Assembly (NCBI RefSeq): GCF_000447295.1
Contig: NZ_KE650771.1
Coordinates: 5,787,559 to 5,851,558, forward strand
From: Fischerella sp. PCC 9431
GTDB lineage: Bacteria > Cyanobacteriota > Cyanobacteriia > Cyanobacteriales > Nostocaceae
Direction: 5' to 3'
DNA length: 64,000 nt
This document shows positions 25,060 through 34,443 of the stretch, piece by piece; position 1 is the stretch's first letter; the number at the start of each line of letters is the position of its first letter. The translations under genes and the position numbers were made by a program. The notes under the pieces are model-generated. The model made no database searches and was not told the DNA's origin. It worked only from the letters and a program-made list of their open reading frames with translations.

Positions 25060-27591
25060 ATGACTACAATTGATCCCAACAAAATAGCAACTTTGCAAAT
25101 AGAAGACGATCGCACAGGTTTAAGCATTGAAACTCTGCGGCGGGCGATGGCAGATAATCTATTTTATATCCAGGGTAAGTATCCTGAGATTGCTACAGAA
25201 AATGATTTTTACATGGCGCTGGCTTATACAGTGCGCGATCGCTTGCTCAAACGCTGGATTAGCACAACTAGATCATATGTTAAAAATGATGTCAAAGTTG
25301 TTTGCTATCTCTCAGCCGAGTTTCTGATGGGACCGCACTTAGCAAATAATTTGATTAACTTGGATATTTATGAGCAAGTAAGCAAAGCTGTTGCAGAATC
25401 AGGATTAAATCTGAAAGAATTGATTGAGCAAGAAGAAGAACCTGGTTTAGGTAACGGTGGTTTAGGTCGTCTTGCTGCTTGCTACATGGATTCTCTTGCT
25501 TCTTTGGAAATTCCAGCCATTGGCTATGGTATTCGTTACGAATTTGGTATTTTTGACCAAGAAATTCGTGATGGTTGGCAAGTTGAAATTACTGACAAAT
25601 GGTTACAGTGGGGTAATCCGTGGGAAATTCCCCGTCCAGAATTAGCTTATGAAGTGAAATTTGGTGGTTATACAGAATCTTACACAGATGAACATGGCAA
25701 TTATCGAGTGCGCTGGATTCCTGATCAAATAGTTAAAGGTGTTGCTTACGACACACCCATACTAGGTTATCAAGTCAATACTACCAATATCCTCCGCCTT
25801 TGGAAAGCAGAAGCCCCTGAATCATTTGATTTTCACTCATTTAATATCGGCGATTACTACGGCGCAGTTAATAAAAAGGTCTTTTCAGAAAACATTTCCA
25901 AAGTTCTTTATCCTAACGACGAACAACTGCAAGGTAAACAACTACGTTTAGAACAACAATATTTCTTTGTTTCCTGTTCTCTGCAAAATATGATTCGCAT
26001 TCATTTAGATCGTATTGATAAGAGTATGGAAACTTTTCACGAAAACTTTGCTGTTCAACTCAACGATACTCACCCTGCAATTGGTGTTGCGGAACTGATG
26101 CGATTATTGTTAGATGAACATCAATTTGGTTGGGAACAAGCTTGGGATATTACCCAAAAAACTTTTGGTTATACAAATCATACTCTACTACCAGAAGCTT
26201 TAGAAAAATGGTCTATTAGCTTATTCGGTAAATTGCTACCGCGTCATTTGGAAATTATTTACGAAATCAATCACCGCTTTCTGACTCAGGTGCGCTTACA
26301 AGATCCTTTCGATCAAGCTAAAATTGCCAGATTATCGCTGATTGATGAAACAGGTGATAGATATGTACGCATGGCTAATCTTGCATGTGTTGGTAGTCAT
26401 GCGATTAATGGTGTAGCAGAGTTACACACACAATTGTTGAAACAAACAATTCTGCGAGATTTTTATCAATTATGGCCAGATAAATTCAGCAATAAAACTA
26501 ACGGAGTTACACCACGACGTTGGATAGTTTTAAGTAATCCTGGTTTAACTAGTTTAATTTCTAGTAAAATCGGTGACAATTGGATTAAACATCTTGAAGG
26601 TCTTAGACAATTAGAAAGCTTTGTTGACGATAGTAGTTTCCGTCAACAATGGCAAAAAATTAAGTTAGAAACTAAGCGCAATTTAGCAAATTACATTCAC
26701 AAGAAAACTGGTATCGTTGTTAATCCAGAATCGCTGTTTGATATTCAGGTCAAGCGCATTCACGAGTATAAGCGTCAACATTTGAATGTACTGCACATTA
26801 TTAGCTTGTACAACCGCATTAAACATAATCCTGAGATTGATATTACTCCGCGTACATTCATTTTTGGTGGTAAAGCTGCACCTGGTTACTACATGGCAAA
26901 ATTGATCATTAAATTGATTACTTCTGTTGCAGAAATTGTTAATAATGATCCCCATGTACGCGATCGCCTCAAAGTTGTCTTTTTACCAGACTACAATGTA
27001 ACCTTGGGTCAAAAAGTATATCCTGCTGCTGATTTGTCAGAGCAAATTTCCACTGCTGGTTTAGAAGCTTCTGGTACTGGAAATATGAAATTTTCGATGA
27101 ATGGAGCGTTAACTATTGGTACTCTTGATGGTGCTAATGTGGAAATTAGGCAAGAAGTCGGCGAAGAAAATTTCTTCTTATTTGGACTACGAACAGAAGA
27201 AGTGCAAGCACTCAAATCTCAAGGCTACAATCCTTGGAATTACTATAATTCTAACCCTCAACTCAAAGAAGTAATAGACTTAATTGCTTGCGGAATTTTC
27301 TCTCATGGTGATGTAAATCTGTTTCGTCCTCTGCTCGATTCTCTACTTCACCACGATCCATTTTTACTACTTGCTGATTACCAATCTTACGTCGATTGCC
27401 AACAACAAGTAAGTCAAGCTTATCGCGATCAAGATCATTGGACGCGGATGTCAATTTTGAATGTAGCGCGGATGGGCAAATTTTCCTCAGATCGCTCAAT
27501 TCGAGAATATTGTCAGGAAATTTGGCAAGCACAACCACTGACAATAGAATTAGAAGAGTATGTTCAATCGAAAGCTGTTTTAAAAGTATAA
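25060..27591 (+). CDS. glgP: Glycogen/alpha-glucan phosphorylase
   Basis: The enzyme phosphorolyses glycogen to glucose-1-phosphate using pyridoxal phosphate. The 843-residue length is standard. Visible signatures are EPGLGNGGLGRLAACYMDSLA, the VQLNDTHPAIGVAELMRLL active-site loop, TNGVTPRRWI, RIHEYKRQHLN, and the PLP-lysine motif EASGTGNMKFSMNGALT. It opens a run of plus-strand genes for carbohydrate breakdown (a cNMP-binding protein, pyk, gpmA). Only an STRR tract lies directly upstream, with no clear ribosome-binding site. Confidence 0.97.
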   Translation: MTTIDPNKIATLQIEDDRTGLSIETLRRAMADNLFYIQGKYPEIATENDFYMALAYTVRDRLLKRWISTTRSYVKNDVKVVCYLSAEFLMGPHLANNLINLDIYEQVSKAVAESGLNLKELIEQEEEPGLGNGGLGRLAACYMDSLASLEIPAIGYGIRYEFGIFDQEIRDGWQVEITDKWLQWGNPWEIPRPELAYEVKFGGYTESYTDEHGNYRVRWIPDQIVKGVAYDTPILGYQVNTTNILRLWKAEAPESFDFHSFNIGDYYGAVNKKVFSENISKVLYPNDEQLQGKQLRLEQQYFFVSCSLQNMIRIHLDRIDKSMETFHENFAVQLNDTHPAIGVAELMRLLLDEHQFGWEQAWDITQKTFGYTNHTLLPEALEKWSISLFGKLLPRHLEIIYEINHRFLTQVRLQDPFDQAKIARLSLIDETGDRYVRMANLACVGSHAINGVAELHTQLLKQTILRDFYQLWPDKFSNKTNGVTPRRWIVLSNPGLTSLISSKIGDNWIKHLEGLRQLESFVDDSSFRQQWQKIKLETKRNLANYIHKKTGIVVNPESLFDIQVKRIHEYKRQHLNVLHIISLYNRIKHNPEIDITPRTFIFGGKAAPGYYMAKLIIKLITSVAEIVNNDPHVRDRLKVVFLPDYNVTLGQKVYPAADLSEQISTAGLEASGTGNMKFSMNGALTIGTLDGANVEIRQEVGEENFFLFGLRTEEVQALKSQGYNPWNYYNSNPQLKEVIDLIACGIFSHGDVNLFRPLLDSLLHHDPFLLLADYQSYVDCQQQVSQAYRDQDHWTRMSILNVARMGKFSSDRSIREYCQEIWQAQPLTIELEEYVQSKAVLKV

Positions 27592-27653
27592 ATTTCACAA
27601 AAATGCAATCTATTGCAGTATTTTAAAATGTAATGTAGTTAAAATGCATTGTC

Positions 27654-28025
27654 ATGCTTGAACCAGCAGAAACCGTCAAAATATTTCAAAAACAGGCAAA
27701 AATCAAAACTTTTTCCAGTGGTGCAACCATCTTTACAGATGGCGAAATTGGGAATTGCATGTATGGCATTTTGAATGGAGAAGTAGAGTTATATATCGAT
27801 GGTAAAGTGGTCGAAACTATTCATCGGGGAGATGTATTTGGGATGGGAGCATTAGTGGTTCCAGAACAAACTAGAGCATCAACAGCAGTTGCCAAAACCG
27901 ATTGCGAATTGGCGATCTTAGACCGAAATGGTTTTCTGTTCGCCGTGCAAGAAACCCCCATGTTTGCACTACTCGTGATGCGGAGTTACTCCGAACGTTT
28001 ACGCATCCTCAAACGTTCTATTTAA
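27654..28025 (+). CDS. Single-domain cyclic-nucleotide-binding protein
   Basis: The 123 residues form one CRP-type beta-roll: FSSGATIFTDGEIGNCMYGI, NGEVELYIDG, and the phosphate-binding cassette near RGDVFGMGALV, where the usual Arg of a cAMP-binding cassette is not obvious. It ends with helix C (LVMRSYSERLRILKRSI) and has no DNA-binding domain. It may sense a nucleotide or act as a regulatory subunit. It lies 63 bases after glgP and before pyk, so a role in carbon-metabolism control is an inference from position. Confidence 0.88.
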   Translation: MLEPAETVKIFQKQAKIKTFSSGATIFTDGEIGNCMYGILNGEVELYIDGKVVETIHRGDVFGMGALVVPEQTRASTAVAKTDCELAILDRNGFLFAVQETPMFALLVMRSYSERLRILKRSI

Positions 28026-28079
28026 TACTATTTTGATGCTGGTATTGGGTAATTGGTAATAGGGTAAATAATCAATCTC

Positions 28080-28197
28080 TAATCCCCGATTTTTAATTCC
28101 TAATGCCCAATGACGCCAGGTGCTTTATGCCGGGAAACCCGTCCACCGCACTGGCTCCCCAATGCCCATTGCCCAATGCCCAATGCCCAATGCCCTT
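28080..28197. repeat. Intergenic repeats upstream of pyk
   Basis: Heptamer CCCAATG/CCCATTG units (28158-28195) follow a stretch GCCAGGTGCTTTATGCCGGG with CCGTCCACCGCACTGGCTCC, a type of dispersed palindromic repeat seen in filamentous cyanobacteria. Frames that extend pyk upstream through this DNA are artefacts. Confidence 0.6.
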
Positions 28198-29619
28198 ATG
28201 CAACCACGTACCCGTAATACAAAAGTCGTCGCTACCATTGGCCCAGCTAGCAATTCACGGGAAATGCTGACAAAAATGATTCAAGCTGGGATGAATGTGG
28301 CTCGCTTGAATTTTTCTCACGGTAGCTACGAAGACCACGCGAACACAATAACATTGTTGCGATCGCTCGAAAAAGAACTAGATACTCCGGTGACTTTGCT
28401 GCAAGATTTGCAAGGCCCAAAAATCAGAGTAGGTGAATTACCCGATGGTGCGATCGCTTTAACAGCAGGAGAATTAATTACCCTAGTACCAATATCTCAA
28501 TTCTCAAATCAACCAGATACAATTGCTATTGATTATCCTTTGCTGGCAGAAGACGCCGAAATTGGCAATCAAGTTCTTTTAGATGATGGTTTATTAGAAC
28601 TTACAGTAGAGAAAATTCAAGGTGATGCTGTGTTGTGCAGAATCATCCGGGGGGGTATCCTCAAAAGTCGTAAAGGCGTAAATTTTCCCCATCTCAATTT
28701 ACAGTTACCTTCTTTAACAGAAAAAGACTTACAAGATTTAGAATTTGGTTTATCTCAGGGAGTTGATTACGTCTCTTTGAGTTTTGTGCGTCGTCCTGAA
28801 GATATTCGGACTTTAAAAGAATTACTCGCCCAAAAAGCAGCAGCACATATACCTGTTGTTGCCAAACTGGAGAAACCCCAAGCAATTCATAACTTAGAAG
28901 CAATTATAGATGAATGCGATGCAGTCATGGTGGCTCGTGGCGACTTAGGCGTAGAAATGAGTCCAGAGAAAGTCCCACTCATCCAAAAACGGATCATTCG
29001 GCTATGTAATCGTAAAGGGATTCCAGTAATTACTGCTACACAAATGTTAGAAAGCATGACTCATAACCCCCGTCCCACTCGTGCTGAAGCAAGTGATGTT
29101 GCGAACGCCCTTATTGATGGTACAGATGCGGTGATGCTTTCAGGAGAATCAGCCATTGGTGAGTTTCCGGTGCAAGCAATAGAAATGTTGGTGCGAATAG
29201 CTACCGATATTGAACCAGATTTAGAATTCGTCAACAATCCCCCAGCCAAAACCGACGAAACCCATGCTTTGAGTGAAGCTTTGAATGCGATCGTCAATAT
29301 TATGCCATTGCGTTGCATAGCCACCTTTACCAGCACTGGTTATACAGCTCAACTTGCTGCTGGCGAACGTCCCAAAGTACCGATCATCGCCCTCACACCC
29401 AACTCCACAACTTACCACCGCTTAAACTTAGTTTGGGGAATTCGACCAGTTCTTTTAGAACATGAAGTTGAAACATTTGAGGAATTAACAGCACAAGTCC
29501 AGACAATTCTGGTGCAGCGTGGTTGGGTTGCACCAGGCGACAAAATCTTAATTTTGGGAGGTGTCCCTACCATGCGTCCTCAAGGAACAAATTTCTTAAA
29601 GATTCATACCATCGCCTAA
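28198..29619 (+). CDS. pyk: Pyruvate kinase
   Basis: It converts phosphoenolpyruvate and ADP to pyruvate and ATP. The ATG at 28198 gives 473 residues, the compact bacterial form without an extra C-terminal domain. Signatures are [41 protein letters not shown], the active-site motif [11 protein letters not shown] with catalytic Lys, [12 protein letters not shown], and [10 protein letters not shown]. gpmA starts 14 bases after the stop, so the two are almost certainly one transcript. Confidence 0.96.
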   Translation: MQPRTRNTKVVATIGPASNSREMLTKMIQAGMNVARLNFSHGSYEDHANTITLLRSLEKELDTPVTLLQDLQGPKIRVGELPDGAIALTAGELITLVPISQFSNQPDTIAIDYPLLAEDAEIGNQVLLDDGLLELTVEKIQGDAVLCRIIRGGILKSRKGVNFPHLNLQLPSLTEKDLQDLEFGLSQGVDYVSLSFVRRPEDIRTLKELLAQKAAAHIPVVAKLEKPQAIHNLEAIIDECDAVMVARGDLGVEMSPEKVPLIQKRIIRLCNRKGIPVITATQMLESMTHNPRPTRAEASDVANALIDGTDAVMLSGESAIGEFPVQAIEMLVRIATDIEPDLEFVNNPPAKTDETHALSEALNAIVNIMPLRCIATFTSTGYTAQLAAGERPKVPIIALTPNSTTYHRLNLVWGIRPVLLEHEVETFEELTAQVQTILVQRGWVAPGDKILILGGVPTMRPQGTNFLKIHTIA

Positions 29620-29633
29620 AAGTAACTACTCCT

Positions 29634-30332
29634 ATGCCTAAGCTTATTCTTATTCGTCACGGTCAAAGCCTCTGGAATGCAGCCAACAAGTTTACTGGTT
29701 GGGTAGATGTACCGTTGAGTGAACGTGGTCGAGCAGAGGCCACAATCGCATCTTGTAAATTACGAGACTATCCTGTAGATGTTTGCTTTACCAGTATGTT
29801 GTTTCGAGCAATGGAAACAGCTGTGATTTGTCTAACTGAATGTGACGAAATCTGCGCTGGTAAAATTCCTGTATTTAAGCATGAAGCAAAAGACCAAGAC
29901 TGGCATGGATGGGACAAGTACAATGGTGATCCTGATCAAGAACTCCCAATTTACCCAAGCTCAGCCTTAGATGAGCGTTACTACGGCGATTTACAAGGAT
30001 TGAATAAAGCTGAAACAGCAGAAAAATATGGCAAGGAACAAGTGTATCTATGGCGACGTTCCTATTCACAACGTCCACCGGGTGGCGAAAGTTTAGAAGA
30101 CACACAAAAACGTGTTGTTCCTTACTTTACCGACTGCATCATACCTTATATCAAGCAAGGATCTAATGTTTTGGTAGCAGCTCACGGTAATTCTTTACGT
30201 GCCATCATTATGGTCTTAGATAAACTCACTCAAGAAGAAGTCCCCGGTTTGGAACTCGCTACCGGAGTACCGATTGTTTATGACCTCGATCTCAACGGTG
30301 AAGTTATGAACAAGCAAATTATAGTGAACTAG
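29634..30332 (+). CDS. gpmA: 2,3-bisphosphoglycerate-dependent phosphoglycerate mutase
   Basis: It interconverts 3- and 2-phosphoglycerate. The ATG at 29634 gives 232 residues. The phosphohistidine motif is LILIRHGQSLWN, followed by FTGWVDVPLSERG, the acid/base Glu in LDERYYGDLQG, RRSYSQRPPGGESLEDTQ and the second His in VLVAAHGNSLRAI. It is slightly shorter than E. coli GpmA. It forms an operon with pyk and supplies the enzyme two steps upstream of it. Confidence 0.96.
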   Translation: MPKLILIRHGQSLWNAANKFTGWVDVPLSERGRAEATIASCKLRDYPVDVCFTSMLFRAMETAVICLTECDEICAGKIPVFKHEAKDQDWHGWDKYNGDPDQELPIYPSSALDERYYGDLQGLNKAETAEKYGKEQVYLWRRSYSQRPPGGESLEDTQKRVVPYFTDCIIPYIKQGSNVLVAAHGNSLRAIIMVLDKLTQEEVPGLELATGVPIVYDLDLNGEVMNKQIIVN

Positions 30333-30370
30333 TAATAGCAATTTGAAAAAAGAATGTAACAAACCATATT

Positions 30371-30428
30371 GTAGAGACGCGTAGACGCTCGTAAGAACGG
30401 CTTCAAGGTAAGAGTAGCATCGTGTCTT
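30371..30428. repeat. Family E dispersed repeat, copy 1
   Basis: About 58 bases from GTAGAGACGCGTAGACGC to GCATCGTGTCT. The reverse complement of 51716-51775 matches it along the whole length apart from a few substitutions. Both lie directly downstream of genes. Confidence 0.85.
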
Positions 30429-30624
30429 GTAAAAATAAACAGAACCCAAGCAAAATTATTGCCAATGACCGATGACAAATTATTAATAACATAGGACAAA
30501 TAACAAATAGATTCAGAATCACATCGATTGTCGCGATGGGCCTTTCCCATTAGCACATAGATCAGCATTTCTGAGACACAATGCCTAGTTAGTGGTTGAA
30601 TTTCATTAAATTCAGGAGATTTTA

Positions 30625-31113
30625 ATGGCTCATCTTACTGTATTGGAATTCCCCACAGCTGATGGTGCAGAAAGAATGGAAAGTAAATTGGCTGAACTAC
30701 AGCAACAGCATTTGCTAGATATTCAAGACGCGGCTGTTGTTTCTTGGCCAAAAGGTAAAAGAAAGCCCAAAACTCGCCAGCTACATAATTTATCTGGATT
30801 AGGTGCGTTAGATGGTGCTTTCTGGGGATTACTGTTTGGTATCCTTTTCTTTATCCCAATTCTGGGAATAGCAATTGGTGCGGCGATTGGTGCGTTAACA
30901 GCCTCGTTTGCAGATGTTGGCATTGACGATAATTTCATCAAAAAAATCCGTGAAGAGGTTACTGAAGGAACTTCTGCACTTTTCCTACTCACCTCGAATG
31001 AGGTAGTTGAACGAATTGCAGAAGCTTTAAAAAACGAGGATTTCAAAATTGTTGCTACTAATTTACCCAAAGAACGAGAAGAGAAACTAAAAGAAGCTTT
31101 TGCTCATTCATAG
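30625..31113 (+). CDS. DUF1269 membrane-associated protein
   Basis: This 162-residue protein starts after AGGAG. The N-terminus resembles an alpha/beta sensor (MAHLTVLEFPTADGAERM, then VVSWPKGKRKPKTRQL). A glycine-zipper membrane hairpin follows (GALDGAFWGLLFGILFFIPI and GIAIGAAIGALTASFADVG). The C-terminus has TSALFLLTSNEVVERIAEAL. The pattern is DUF1269, found in many cyanobacteria and linked to stress; no reaction is known. A terminator follows. Confidence 0.9.
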   Translation: MAHLTVLEFPTADGAERMESKLAELQQQHLLDIQDAAVVSWPKGKRKPKTRQLHNLSGLGALDGAFWGLLFGILFFIPILGIAIGAAIGALTASFADVGIDDNFIKKIREEVTEGTSALFLLTSNEVVERIAEALKNEDFKIVATNLPKEREEKLKEAFAHS

Positions 31114-31143
31114 TTACGATTTCATTGACAATTAAGTTATCGA

Positions 31144-31179
31144 TTGGGGATGGGTTTACAAACCTGCCCCCATTTTTTT
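31144..31179 (+). terminator. Terminator after DUF1269 gene
   Basis: GGGGATGGGTTT pairs with AACCTGCCCC across a short loop, followed by ATTTTTTT. Confidence 0.8.
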
Positions 31180-31302
31180 AAATGTGACATGCTCCTATGC
31201 GATAATTATTAACGTGATCTCGACGAATTAAAAAACGGCAGGAGGCAGAGCAGGTAAGTCTTTTGGGTAAATGTCAAGGGAAGGTTTTTTCGTAATGAAT
31301 AA

Positions 31303-31650
31303 TTAACTAATAGATTACAGAATTATCATATTGTTGTTGATGATATTTCACTTGTACATGTCAATTTTTCAGAAAAATTTTGAGAAGCAGTAGAGGCAAA
31401 ACAAATTGCCGTACAGGAAGCCAAACGAGCAGAATTCATTGCTCAAAAAGTAACAAAATAAGCAGAGGCAAAAGTGAATCTTGCTAGAGGAGAAGCATAA
31501 GCACATAAATTACTGCTTGATGGGTTGACACCAGAAATATTAGAAAGACAAGCAATAGAAAAATGGAATGGAAAATTACCTTTAATTATGAGTAAAGATA
31601 CACCTAGACTTTTAAATTTGACTGAGTTATTAAAATTTTATGATAAATAA
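31303..31650 (+). pseudogene. Decayed prohibitin/SPFH-family gene, C-terminal remnant
   Basis: One reading frame gives HIVVDDISLVHVNFSEKF, stop, EAVEAKQIAVQEAKRAEFIA, stop, AEAKVNLARGEA, stop, AHKLLLDGLTPEILERQAIEKWNG. This is the end of the SPFH domain and the coiled-coil tail of prohibitin-like membrane proteins. Three in-frame stops and no N-terminal half make it nonfunctional. The stops (TGA, TAA, TAA) are single-base changes from sense codons. Confidence 0.85.
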
Positions 31651-31733
31651 GTTTATGTATAAACAAATTTAGAGACATGCCAGAACACGTCTCTAAAACA
31701 ATTCAACATAACCAATCAATGAAATAGTTTTTA

Positions 31734-32165
31734 TTAACTGTGAGGAAAGAGATTCGGGGTTTCGAGAATATTAAATTGTATCAATGCCACAATGATAAAA
31801 GTGTATACAGTTGATGACACTAAACCTGTTATTAACTCTTTTTTTAAGTTGCGTTCTTGGGGCTCTTTTTGAAAAACATCTATGGCTCCTGCTTGCATTA
31901 ATAAGATACCAATGATATTGGATAACCAGTAGCCAATGAGCGCACAGGGAATGAATAGATGAGGATCAAATAAGCTAAAAATATAGCCAAAAAAGTAAGC
32001 GATTGGTAAGTTAAACACCAAATCATTCCACCAACACAATGGTGAGAGTAGATAACCAATCACGAAAAAGAATCCACCCCTAATTTTTTGCAATAATGTT
32101 TTGGGCAAGTTACCTGTAAGTGTTTGTGGTAACTGCTCTTCGCCTACTTTTTCGAGATTATTCAT
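31734..32165 (-). CDS. Polytopic membrane protein, hypothetical
   Basis: The 143 residues hold about four hydrophobic segments (GGFFFVIGYLLSPLCWW, LPIAYFFGYIFSLF, LFIPCALIGYWLSNIIGILL, VYTFIIVALIQFNI). A charged loop EPQERNLKKEL precedes the last. No transport or enzyme motif was recognised. It stands alone. Confidence 0.7.
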   Translation of the reverse strand: MNNLEKVGEEQLPQTLTGNLPKTLLQKIRGGFFFVIGYLLSPLCWWNDLVFNLPIAYFFGYIFSLFDPHLFIPCALIGYWLSNIIGILLMQAGAIDVFQKEPQERNLKKELITGLVSSTVYTFIIVALIQFNILETPNLFPHS

Positions 32166-32526
32166 AATATAACAGTATTTCTATCTATTTACCGTAGTTT
32201 AAAACAAAAAATTAAAAAAGTCTAGTTCAAACCTTGCACTTTGCAGTGAACTAAAGTTCCGGCTTAAAGTCTAAGCCTATTAAAATGAGCTAAAACTTTT
32301 GGATAGCCAGCTAATCCTATACTGAAGCTATAAACCAGAAATTTGTTTTTGACAAACAATGGGGCTGGTGCAAGATTTGAGCTAGAGTATCTTGGATAAA
32401 ATGTTTTTTACGCAGATACACAGAGGCGATTTAGTTGCTTCAAGTCAATATCTTGTCTAATTTGTCATGTCTTTGAGGAGTGATATGCAATGGTTTGACT
32501 GGAGTAACAGTAGATTAATTATTAAA
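32166..32526. other. Gap with possible degenerate element
   Basis: It includes AATGGGGCTGGTGCAAGATTT near 32358-32380, similar to the right end of family D (GGGGTTGGTGCAAGATAT), and ACTAAAGTTCCGGCTTAAAG. The rest shows no gene. It is perhaps a worn family D copy. Confidence 0.4.
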
Positions 32527-33603
32527 TTAACGTCCTCCTCCCTGAATTTTGTCAAAAATAGCTCCATCATCGAAAAATTTCTTTTGGATGGCGTCCCAGC
32601 TACCAAAATCTTTGGCTTTATAAATTTTGCTTACTTTTGCAAACTTATTCTGAGTTTGCTTGCTAACTGCGGAATTGACAGGGCGAAAACCGACTTTGGC
32701 AAACTCCTGTTGTGCTTCTGGTGTAAAAAGGTATTTAACAAAAGCTTCGGCGACTTTACGTGTACCTCGTTTGTCTACAACTTTATCAACGACAGCAACA
32801 GGGCTATCAATGGAAATATTGACTTGAGGTACTACTGAAGGATTTTTAGACTCACCTTTCAACTTAGCTAAGATTTCTTCATTTTCATAGTTTAGGAGAA
32901 CATCTCCCTGACCACGTTTGTAGAAAGTGTCACTTGCATCTCGGGCATCTTTTGGAAGTACAGGGACGTTCTTGTAAACTTTGCCAACGTAATCACGAGC
33001 TTTAGCTTCACTTCCGCCATTTTTTACGACAGAACCCCAGAGTGCTAGGAAATTCCAACGGGCGCCACCGGAAGTTTTGGGATTAGCTGTAATAACTTGA
33101 ACTCCTGGCTTAACTAAATCATTCCAAGTACGAATATTCTTGGGATTTCCTGGACGAGTTACTAACGCTACAACAGAGCGAGTAACTACTGCATCATTGG
33201 GAGCCTCTTTTTCCCAACCAGGTTGAATTAATCCTGCTTTTTGAATTTTCTCAATATCTAGTCCTAGTGCCAAAGCGACTACATCAGCTTCTAAACCATC
33301 AATTACTGCTCTTGCTTGGGAACCAGAACCGCCGTAACTTTGCTGAAACACAATATCCTGATTGTGTTCTTTTTTCCACTTCTGGACAAATTTAGGAATA
33401 ATTTTGGAATAAGCCTCTTTGGTTACGGCGTAAGAAACCAAGGTTAACTCCACAGTTTTTGGTTTCTGACTGACAATCTGAGGTTGGTTACTAGCTGGTG
33501 AGTTGTTCCAAGTTATCCCTGCATAAACGGGAAGAACCATACCCAAACTAAAGCCAGTTGCCAACAGCAAATTCTTCCCTGTACTCCATCGGGAATTACG
33601 CAT
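32527..33603 (-). CDS. sbpA: Periplasmic sulfate-binding protein of the sulfate ABC transporter
   Basis: This binds sulfate (or thiosulfate) for a CysTWA-type transporter. The ATG at 33603, after AAAGGAG, gives 358 residues with a signal peptide (about 1-30, TGFSLGMVLPVYA). Family motifs are LTLVSYAVTKEAYSKIIP, FQQSYGGSGSQARAVIDGLEADVVAL, TANPKTSGGARWNFLALWG and DVLLNYENE, the ligand-cleft segments. The permease and ATPase genes are not next to it. A DUF1634 gene and a TauE/SafE permease lie upstream on the same strand. Confidence 0.95.
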   Translation of the reverse strand: MRNSRWSTGKNLLLATGFSLGMVLPVYAGITWNNSPASNQPQIVSQKPKTVELTLVSYAVTKEAYSKIIPKFVQKWKKEHNQDIVFQQSYGGSGSQARAVIDGLEADVVALALGLDIEKIQKAGLIQPGWEKEAPNDAVVTRSVVALVTRPGNPKNIRTWNDLVKPGVQVITANPKTSGGARWNFLALWGSVVKNGGSEAKARDYVGKVYKNVPVLPKDARDASDTFYKRGQGDVLLNYENEEILAKLKGESKNPSVVPQVNISIDSPVAVVDKVVDKRGTRKVAEAFVKYLFTPEAQQEFAKVGFRPVNSAVSKQTQNKFAKVSKIYKAKDFGSWDAIQKKFFDDGAIFDKIQGGGR

Positions 33604-33633
33604 GATTATTTCTCCTTTAGCAGTGAATACCAA

Positions 33634-33656
33634 AATCTACGTTAAATCAGTAGATT
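33634..33656. promoter_or_regulatory. Inverted repeat upstream of sbpA, candidate operator
   Basis: AATCTAC-N9-GTAGATT is a perfect 7-base dyad about 30-53 bases before the sbpA start codon. The spacing and the ATCTAC/GTAGAT arms fit a LysR-type regulator site such as the sulfur regulator CysR/CmpR group. This is inference from position. Confidence 0.4.
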
Positions 33657-33872
33657 TTAAGTAGATGTGTTTTATACAATTCCATAAATGGGTAGAAAAA
33701 GCAAGTAGTTGTTGAGACTCGTAGGAATTTTTTGAAGAGAAAACCGCTTAAAAAATTGATATTAGTAGTTAATACTATCATCAACATTTAATAAAAATGT
33801 AGAGATGTTTTAGTAAACATCTCTATAACAGGTGTAATATAATACTAATTTAAAAGGATGTAATACTAGTCC

Positions 33873-34361
33873 TTATATATAAGCTCCTACAAAGCTGTAA
33901 ATTAGAGTAGTTAGTACTAAAGTGGTAATCGTCACATATATCCAATTTTTTTGTTTGATAAAAAATAACAAAGAAACCACTACTCGTAAAATCGGTGTAG
34001 CTACCAATAGCAACAGTCCTAGTTGAATAATGCCACGGTGACTGCCAGATAAAATAGTTGTGATTACACCAGTGATTGATCGGAATTCTAATGGTTCGCT
34101 GTGAAAAATATGATAATCTACGGGTTCAGAACCGTGGCGAATCAGATATAGTATGCCACCAAATAACACAACAGTACTAGCAAGCAAAACACCGTATTTG
34201 AGGAGATTGCTGAGTAATTTTTCTAGAAGTAACTCACTTGATGTTGGTGTGAGGTGAGTTTTATCTTCTATTTCTGTTTCATCTGAGTGCAATGGTAGAG
34301 AGATGATTTCTCTGTTTGCGTGTGTTGATGCTGACCACTGACTGGTATTTAATTTAAACAT
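33873..34361 (-). CDS. DUF1634 membrane protein
   Basis: After a hydrophilic N-terminus (about 1-55) the 162-residue protein has three membrane helices (YGVLLASTVVLFGGILYLIR, GIIQLGLLLLVATPILRVVV and WIYVTITTLVLTTLIYSFVG). DUF1634 proteins are commonly encoded beside TauE/SafE sulfite exporters, as here (83 bases downstream), and are presumed accessory subunits. Their biochemical role is unknown. Confidence 0.88.
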   Translation of the reverse strand: MFKLNTSQWSASTHANREIISLPLHSDETEIEDKTHLTPTSSELLLEKLLSNLLKYGVLLASTVVLFGGILYLIRHGSEPVDYHIFHSEPLEFRSITGVITTILSGSHRGIIQLGLLLLVATPILRVVVSLLFFIKQKNWIYVTITTLVLTTLIYSFVGAYI

Positions 34362-34443
34362 ACTAGCTATTCCTGAAATTTGATGATCAATTTGTCAAGT
34401 CTCTACTAGCACTGCTTTGAAAAATTCTGAGTTTTGCATATTT

